64,000 bases of DNA. It comes from Theocolax elegans (taxonomy: Eukaryota; Arthropoda; Insecta; Hymenoptera; Cerocephalidae). Positions 57,774 through 64,000 of the stretch are shown piece by piece. How positions within the stretch are numbered: position 1 is the stretch's first letter; each line of letters opens with the position of its first letter. A program made the translations under genes and the position numbers. Under the pieces are notes generated by a model, which had not been told where the DNA came from, ran no database searches, and saw only the letters and a program-made list of their open reading frames with translations. The stretch lies in assembly GCA_026168455.1 (NCBI GenBank), contig CM047425.1, positions 25,537,058 through 25,601,057 on the forward strand, written 5' to 3'.

Positions 57774-60700
57774 TTTTAATTCTTAATTTTTCACACAAAA
57801 TCGGCCAGACGTTTCGGCTGTGACGAAAGTGTTCACTTGAAACTAGCTCCTTCTCATGGCCACGTCTCAACTTCTCCTATGTTTTTACTTCTGTACGCGT
57901 TCTTTCAAGTTGACTGTGTATATCAAAAAGAAGAAGATAAAAATCGAATAAAAGAAATCGACATCCAATTTCTTTGTCGCGACATTTCTTAATTATGCTT
58001 AAATGAATTCGGACAAAATTTGATCTAAACAGAAGATAAATTAATAAGCAAAGCAATGTTTCATATATTTCATAAAAATAAATAGTATATAATAGACGGT
58101 TATGAAAGGAAAAATATGAGGACTGAGTTAGCTGTATATAAGGCTTACGCGCCCATACTTGCATCGGGCGCTATCCCGCTCTTTGATTTATACAATACTT
58201 TTTCGTGAACAAACGCGACTGGATGGTAAACTATGTATGACACATTTTTAACATTGACGTAAACATTCGATACAAAAAATCCATTTCAAACTGATAATTT
58301 AATCAGGTCTTATGTCGGAGGAATAATATTTTTATTGTTAAACTTTTTTATTTCTATTTCTAATTGCAACTTTAAAATAATAAAATAAATTATTTGTAGA
58401 TAATGACGCCCCATTAGGTTGGCTTGCACAACGAAAATATTTGTTAACTTTACCAACTTTTCAGCGTAAAACTCGGAAAATGATTGTTTCTAAATAATTT
58501 TGACCAAGGACCCATTGTTATTTTAATTGATATTTTAACCTCAAAATCCCAATTTAATTTCAGATTTTAAGGTTCTAATGCTATAAAATATCGTATGAGA
58601 CTTGTGGAAGATGTTTTTATTTACCTTCCTCGATGTTCTCGAAGGTAGAAAACCATCTCCCACAACAGTGTCATAAAATACTATTTGTTAGAGTGTTTCT
58701 CTTTAATTTGCAAGAGGAACTTATAAATGCTAATTCACCAGGGTCGAGTTACTGCGAGTACTACTTTTGATAAAGGATTGAATCGAAAACTTGATTTTCT
58801 TTTAGTCTAGTTCTGGAAATTTTACCAAGATATTAATTGTTTGTAAACAAAGACGCTTCTTCTCGTATATTTTTTCAAATACTATACTCATCATATTTTA
58901 TAAATTATAATTCAATTATTTGTTTAGCTTGATTGATAAGCTAAGGAGGATTAGCTCTTTCATTTAAATATGAAGTGCGTGTACACGCGTACCGTACCGT
59001 ATTACCTTGTGTTATACATTCTTTTGATTATCGAATTATCTGTGTTCAATTGTGAAAAAAAATACTTCAAGTATTAAATATACGATATTTCCTTTATCTA
59101 TACGTTTACTATATTACTTACTTCGTTCGTATAACACTGTTAATATTTACAACTAGTATTATTGAGACAATAAAACACTAATGTGAATTATTGTTGTTGG
59201 TATTGTTACTGACATTTTCAGATTAAATAAACACTTGTGTGTTGGTGATTGTATTTCGGTACAGCTTTAGTATACTTATACAGATTTTTTTATATGCTTA
59301 CACTACAAACCATAAAGTGTTTGAAAAAGTTTTTTTTTTATATTGTTGAGACATAATGGAGTGTATATCAGAAAAATTAAATATTAATAATAATTTTTCC
59401 AAAAGTGGAATTTTTATCAACAAATTAAACCTTGACATTGAACTACATCTTCTGGGTTAACTCAAGGTTATCCTCAAGGTCACATACGTTTTACTCAAGG
59501 TAAATTATGTTATTGACACATTATTGACATTAGCGATCGATTGTCGCTTACTGTCGACCTATTTATCTTATGAAGTTTTTGCGAAAATCTATATCATACA
59601 TATAAGTACTCAAATTGCATTTTGTTCTGGTATAGACAGTTGAATTGTAGTGCTAGCTACATGCTAGCAGCATGTTTCGAGCATTGTAGCAGTACCGATG
59701 TTATATGGGTTTCAGCTCACGTGCAATTATAACTGTATTGAATAAACAATAGAAACAGCTAATACGACTATTGTGAACATACACGCTGCACCGAGCACTA
59801 CGTTGCTCTCATTTATATTTATTAAATTATTTGATATTACAAAAGTAACGAGTCTATGAGTTTATGTGATGTTTCTTTTTCTTTGGCTAAACGTTTAAAC
59901 AATTTAAAGAGTTATACATATTCCAACCTCATAAAGAAATAGCATGCTTGTACTTGTACTACTACGTCAACGATGGAATGAAGCTACATTTTTGCAAATG
60001 CTTTTAATTTGTTAGGACACCTCAAAAGTTGAAAATTTAATGATTTACTTGAGATGAGCAATGAGTCTTTCGTGTAGTTGGCAAGAGAAAATGTCCACCG
60101 TGGCCAAAAAATGAAACTAGTACGAGTTAGCGGCTGCACTCATACAGTAAACATTCTATACCTTAACCCATGATGACGTGATGAACTTTCAAACGTTTAA
60201 CTAATTTTGTTATTGTAATTTGATTGTTTTAGATCGAAAAAAATGTAAAACAATGTAAAACAATTTCAAAACACGAATTATGGATAGTTTTGCTGAATTT
60301 AAAAGAAGAATAACAACAACGCCCGAATGATAGCAGACGTCTGAAAGTTTACTACCGATCATCTTAACACGTATCTTTGTAACAAATAAATTTTCGTAAA
60401 ATCTTAAGTCGTTAGTATGAAATTATTGGAACGGTTGATCGTGGTGAAAATATGATTTAAAAATAATAGAATACCAGTTTTTGTTGACTTTACTTGGTAA
60501 GATGTTACAATTCGTAAATGTTTATAATGATGTTTCAAATGTTAGTACCGATCGACTAAGTAATGCTCGTTTATACGTACCTTATTCTATTCTAAAGGTT
60601 TACGAAAGGAAATAGTGTAGTTTGAAACAAGAGTGAGGAAAACGAGAAGGATGGTATAATTTTGAATGGGCCAACAGGTAGAAAAGTTTATGACTAGAGA

Positions 60701-61226
60701 TTGGTGTAAGCTCGGAGAGAGGGAGGCGTTAAGAAGGAACACTTTCCACCTACCTTTAAGTAAATAATCTGTTTTTGAAATCTCTCATCAACCTTTGAGA
60801 ATCCCCAAGCGTGTTTCGAGGATTTTAATATTTCTATGGGTTAGCAGCTTGTGCCTATCCTCATTTTACAAATAAACTTTTAAACGTATACAACTTATTT
60901 CTGCATATTCGGATTATTCTAGAAAGGGACAATTCTAATGGAATATTTGACTATACAAATATATACGTATTTTTTCGTTCGGGAAGTACTTTTTGATGAC
61001 GTTTTCTACAGTAAGTATGGAATTATTATACGGCTTATTACTTGCCGATTTTTGGTTCATGTGTGCAGTAATTACCATCATGTCCTCGTGTATACACGAT
61101 TCCATTGTATTATTAATATTTAATTGTATTAAGTGACTGGCATACTTTGTATTTGTATATTCTCTTTGCGTTGCGTACAAGAAGGAAATGAGTCGAATAC
61201 TTTTGTAAAATACTTTAAATAGATAG
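57774..61226. other. Intergenic, no gene seen
   Basis: AT-rich. Contains a hairpin at about 58613-58665 (TACCTTC, loop CTCGATGTTCTC, GAAGGTA, within longer imperfect arms) and a cluster of TCAAGGT motifs at 59429-59501. No credible exon on either strand. Confidence 0.5.
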
Positions 61227-61623
61227 TTAAGGAGGTGGTATACGCGGTAGGTTCCCGACTGAGCAAAAAAGATAATAATTATTCCATTTATTTAAAAAAT
61301 GCGCAATTTTATCTAAAATCCGAATACAGAAGTACTAGATAATTAAATAATAAGTAATTCTACAAAGTTTCAAGTCAATACAGTAAAGACACCCTAAACA
61401 ATTTCTGCACTGAAAATGTACAATTCTCCGTGATTCTTCGGTGTAGAAATGTTTTAAGGTGTATTTGTTGTATTGACCTGGAACTTTGTAGAATCACTTA
61501 TTATTGAATGATTTAGTGCTTCTGTATTCGGATGTTGCATAAAATTGCGTATATTTTCAAATAAATGTAATAATTACTTTTTTTAGCTCGGTCGGTAATC
61601 CAGCGGGTAAGCCATCCCCTTGA
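61227..61623. mobile_element. TTAA-flanked foldback MITE, family 1 copy 2
   Basis: 397 bp. Left end TTAAGGAGGTGGTATACGCG; right end, reverse complement, TCAAGGGGATGGCTTACCCG (TTAA mutated to TTGA on the plus strand). Shares AATAAGTAATTCTACAAAGT, AGACACCCTAAA and ATTTCTGCAC with 57394-57773, so this is the same family, diverged. Confidence 0.85.
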
Positions 61624-62194
61624 ATGACTGTCGGCACTCGGAACGGACAGTCGGGGCTGGACGACATTATTGTCGACGAAATGACTATCAATGAAAGTAT
61701 AGAATATTCGTAAACAGTTGTCTTTGTTCTGTTAAAAGGTATCGAGATTCGAGATTCGATGAGGGCATATACCTATGCCTTAGAGTCCGTACGAATAAGC
61801 GAGTCTCGTTTGTCGGGAAAGGGGAGGAGTAGAAGGAGGGTAGAACCAAGGGATGGGAAGGTGGATGGAAAAGTGAATGGGAAATTTTGTGCGCCTATAG
61901 GGTCTAACCTGTGGAAGAAGAGTAAATAGAAATACATTGTAAATGGTAGCGAAAGTTAAAAAATATTACGGTGGTGGATAGTCAGGGGAGGTCGGAGTGC
62001 GGCGTAGAGCAGGGCGTTTCCCCGAGCGGACCGCTACCTCTCTACATCTTTGTCCTGCGTAAAGAGGATGAGGGGTGGGGTTAGGGAGAGGTGTAGGGAG
62101 AGGGATCGGCTATACAATTTGTAAAAGCAAAGCTCCGAAGCTCGGCGTAGCCGAGGAGCCAGCCTCCCAGCGGTGTGATGGTCCGCGGACCAGT

Positions 62195-62230
62195 GGGAGT
62201 GGGAGGGGAGGGGGAGGGGGAGGGAGAGGG
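62195..62230 (+). repeat. G-quadruplex-prone G-run cluster
   Basis: Seven runs of three or more G, mostly separated by a single A or AGT, in the promoter-like region. This satisfies the usual G3+N1-7 pattern. Confidence 0.7.
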
Positions 62231-63415
62231 AGAAAGAGAGGAAGAGAGCGAGTGTACGTGTCTTTGTCCAGAGTCCGGCCATAGGACTCGCGGTCCGCGG
62301 AGCGTCTCAGTTTCGGCGAATATTGATCGGGCCGCGCGCGCAACGCGCAACCTCTAGTATACACGCAGTGTCCCCGCGGCGCCCGTCCCAACACTCTTCG
62401 AGTGAACGGTGTGTAGGTATCGACCGCACCCATTGGCTCCTTATCGTTAATCTTCATTGGATCATCGATTTTGGCTCTCCCTCGTTCGTTCGCGTTACAC
62501 AGCTGTTGTCGCCGCTGCCGCCGCCGCGACACCTTTTCTCTTCCCCGATTATCTATCGATCCGTGTGATACCGTAAATAAACGGACGGTGATTCCTAAAG
62601 CATCGAGAATATACCTTGCTGTCCACGCAAACCTAGTCTAGCAGTAGCGTACCTACAACCAATGTGCCATCCTATTCTACTTTCACTTATCCACCTACGA
62701 AGCTGTTTTCTTGTCAATAACTAGGTAACTAAGGAATTCGTTTGCGCACCGCCGACTCTGGACTCCTCCAAGGGTCCCTCCTTTCATTCGATGTATCTAT
62801 CTACTACATACGGATACGCTCCTGCGTTTCGCAACTCGGCGAATAGTGGAACTAACGTATGTACGACTGACCAAGGAGAATGCCGTGCGACCGTGCCCTT
62901 GAAAGAGCTGCGACCGCCGAGCGGCGGGCGCTTAAGGATCTTCGACCCCGAATTCGAGACGCGCCTATTTTTTTTATTTTCCTCCGTTGACTGCCATTTC
63001 CTCTCTCTCTCTCTCTCTCTCTCCCCCCCCCCTCCCGCCCTTCGCTTAAACGTCACTGTCGCGACAGTCGATCACTTAAACCTTAGGTTGTATCATTGGT
63101 GTAGGCACAACAATCTACAGCAATATAAGCAACAAGGCAAGGATAACAATGCCCTAAAGAGGCATTTGTTATACTTGTGACGTATAATATTTTGAGGAAA
63201 CGGGTGACAGGGTTATTTCTTGGCTAATTCCTGACGCATAAATTTATTGAATGACAAGTGATTGTAGGGTTGTGTTGTCGAGTGGACAACTTCCTATTTA
63301 TCAGGTATACCGAGTAACAAAAAATAGCGCTTTCGGGTAGGTATATGTCGATATGTGTACGGATAACGGACGACTCGAAAATATATAATATATAAACGTG
63401 GCCATAGTGCGACAA

Positions 63416-63449
63416 GCCCTCGGATTGCCCTCGGATTGCCCTCGGATTT
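63416..63449 (+). repeat. 11-bp tandem repeat (GCCCTCGGATT) x3
   Basis: Three direct copies, the last followed by TCC, about 25 bp after a TATAAA. Confidence 0.85.
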
Positions 63450-63736
63450 CCGTCGGCTCGGGTGAGCTCGGCTAGTCTCGACTATACGTTCGTTGCTTCC
63501 TGTGACGAGAAAGCTCTCAGTCCCGAGTCTCGAGATCCGTGTGCAGCCGTGTGCAGCCGTGTGCTCGGGCATATGGCGAGGGGCTGCGCTTCCCAGAAGG
63601 TTCCCACGGTCAAAACTTTAACCGTGCCCACTGTATACTAAGCGAGAGAGAACGAATCTCGAACTCAGCCCATAGGGGGCTCGCAACACGGAACGGCAAT
63701 TTTTGCGCTTGCGCTTGCGTTTGCCTCTTGCCTCTT

Positions 63737-63761
63737 GCTCGCTCGCTCGCTCGCTCGCTTG

Positions 63762-63791
<30 letters not shown>
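63737..63791 (+). repeat. (GCTC)n-(CT)n microsatellite
   Basis: About six GCTC/TCGC tetramers followed by about 14 CT units, near the right edge of the window. Confidence 0.9.
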
Positions 63792-63793
<2 letters not shown>

Positions 63794-64000
63794 ATTGCTC
63801 CCTTCTCCACTCCACTCCACACTACCGTCGCTGCATGTACCCTCCCCGCCCCCTGCCCCGCCACGATCGGCGATCCCTCTCGAGCGCACACACGCACACA
63901 GAGCACATATATAGGTGTACGTGTAAAGTGACGGTTCACAGTGATAGGCAGGGGGGATGTACAACGCGCGCGCACGCAAACACGGACAGATTCTATCCAT

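Larger units (their letters stand above)
61624..64000. promoter_or_regulatory. GC/CpG-rich, promoter-like region at the window edge
   Basis: Markedly more GC- and CpG-rich than the preceding 17 kb, like the promoter regions at 4.9-5.3, 10.4-12.3 and 43.4-43.8 kb. Includes a G-run cluster (62195-62230), CT tracts (63003-63020, 63763-63791), an 11-bp tandem repeat (63416-63449) and a TATAAA (63391). No protein family was recognised, so this is probably the 5' end of a gene outside the window; strand unknown. Confidence 0.4.

Noticed and set aside
62034..62568. Several overlapping ORFs in the GC-rich right edge
   Set aside because: They overlap on both strands, are dominated by G- or purine-run translations and match no family.

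Overview
The window looks like AT-rich nuclear DNA from an insect, most likely a hymenopteran such as a parasitoid wasp (moderate confidence). The genes have short GT-AG introns and clear insect or metazoan orthologues, including a FAM120A-type gene that I believe is missing from Drosophila. The intergenic DNA is full of short palindromic DNA transposons and microsatellites. No bacterial, viral or CRISPR features were seen.

Layout. 1-4.9 kb is AT-rich intergenic DNA with a foldback element. 4.9-8.95 kb (+) is Gp93/HSP90B1 (GRP94, the ER Hsp90), four coding exons and 792 aa, with an ER-stress element and an ERSE-II in its upstream region. 9-12.9 kb is its 3' flank, then a CpG-rich probable promoter. 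12.93-18.78 kb (+) is a FAM120A-like gene (constitutive coactivator of PPAR-gamma-like), 14 coding exons and 906 aa, followed by a 6.6 kb non-coding stretch that may be a long 3' UTR. 26.0-31.25 kb (-) is nardilysin, 13 exons and 1162 aa, convergent with FAM120A. 34.6-42.6 kb (-) is a FoxN1/4-class forkhead gene (jumeau/FOXN4-like), three coding exons and 734 aa. Its introns hold a 5S-rRNA-derived SINE, a (GA)n tract and a dispersed AT-rich repeat. Its probable promoter is at 43.4-43.8 kb. 43.8-61.6 kb has no recognisable gene and is a nest of inverted-repeat elements. 61.6-64 kb is GC-rich and promoter-like, perhaps the 5' end of a neighbouring gene beyond the window.

The four genes do not form a pathway: an ER chaperone, an RNA-binding scaffold, an M16 metalloprotease and a transcription factor. 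The exon models were built by hand; phase is consistent at every junction and the translations match family landmarks.

The least ordinary material is the mobile-element fraction. Five elements are bounded by TTAA with termini of the form TTAAGRGG or TTAAGGTGG, two of them sister copies 3.8 kb apart. There is also a 0.9 kb palindrome whose loop holds two more palindromes, a 1.5 kb inverted repeat, and a local duplication cluster with a filled-site/empty-site pair and GC-rich palindromic cores.
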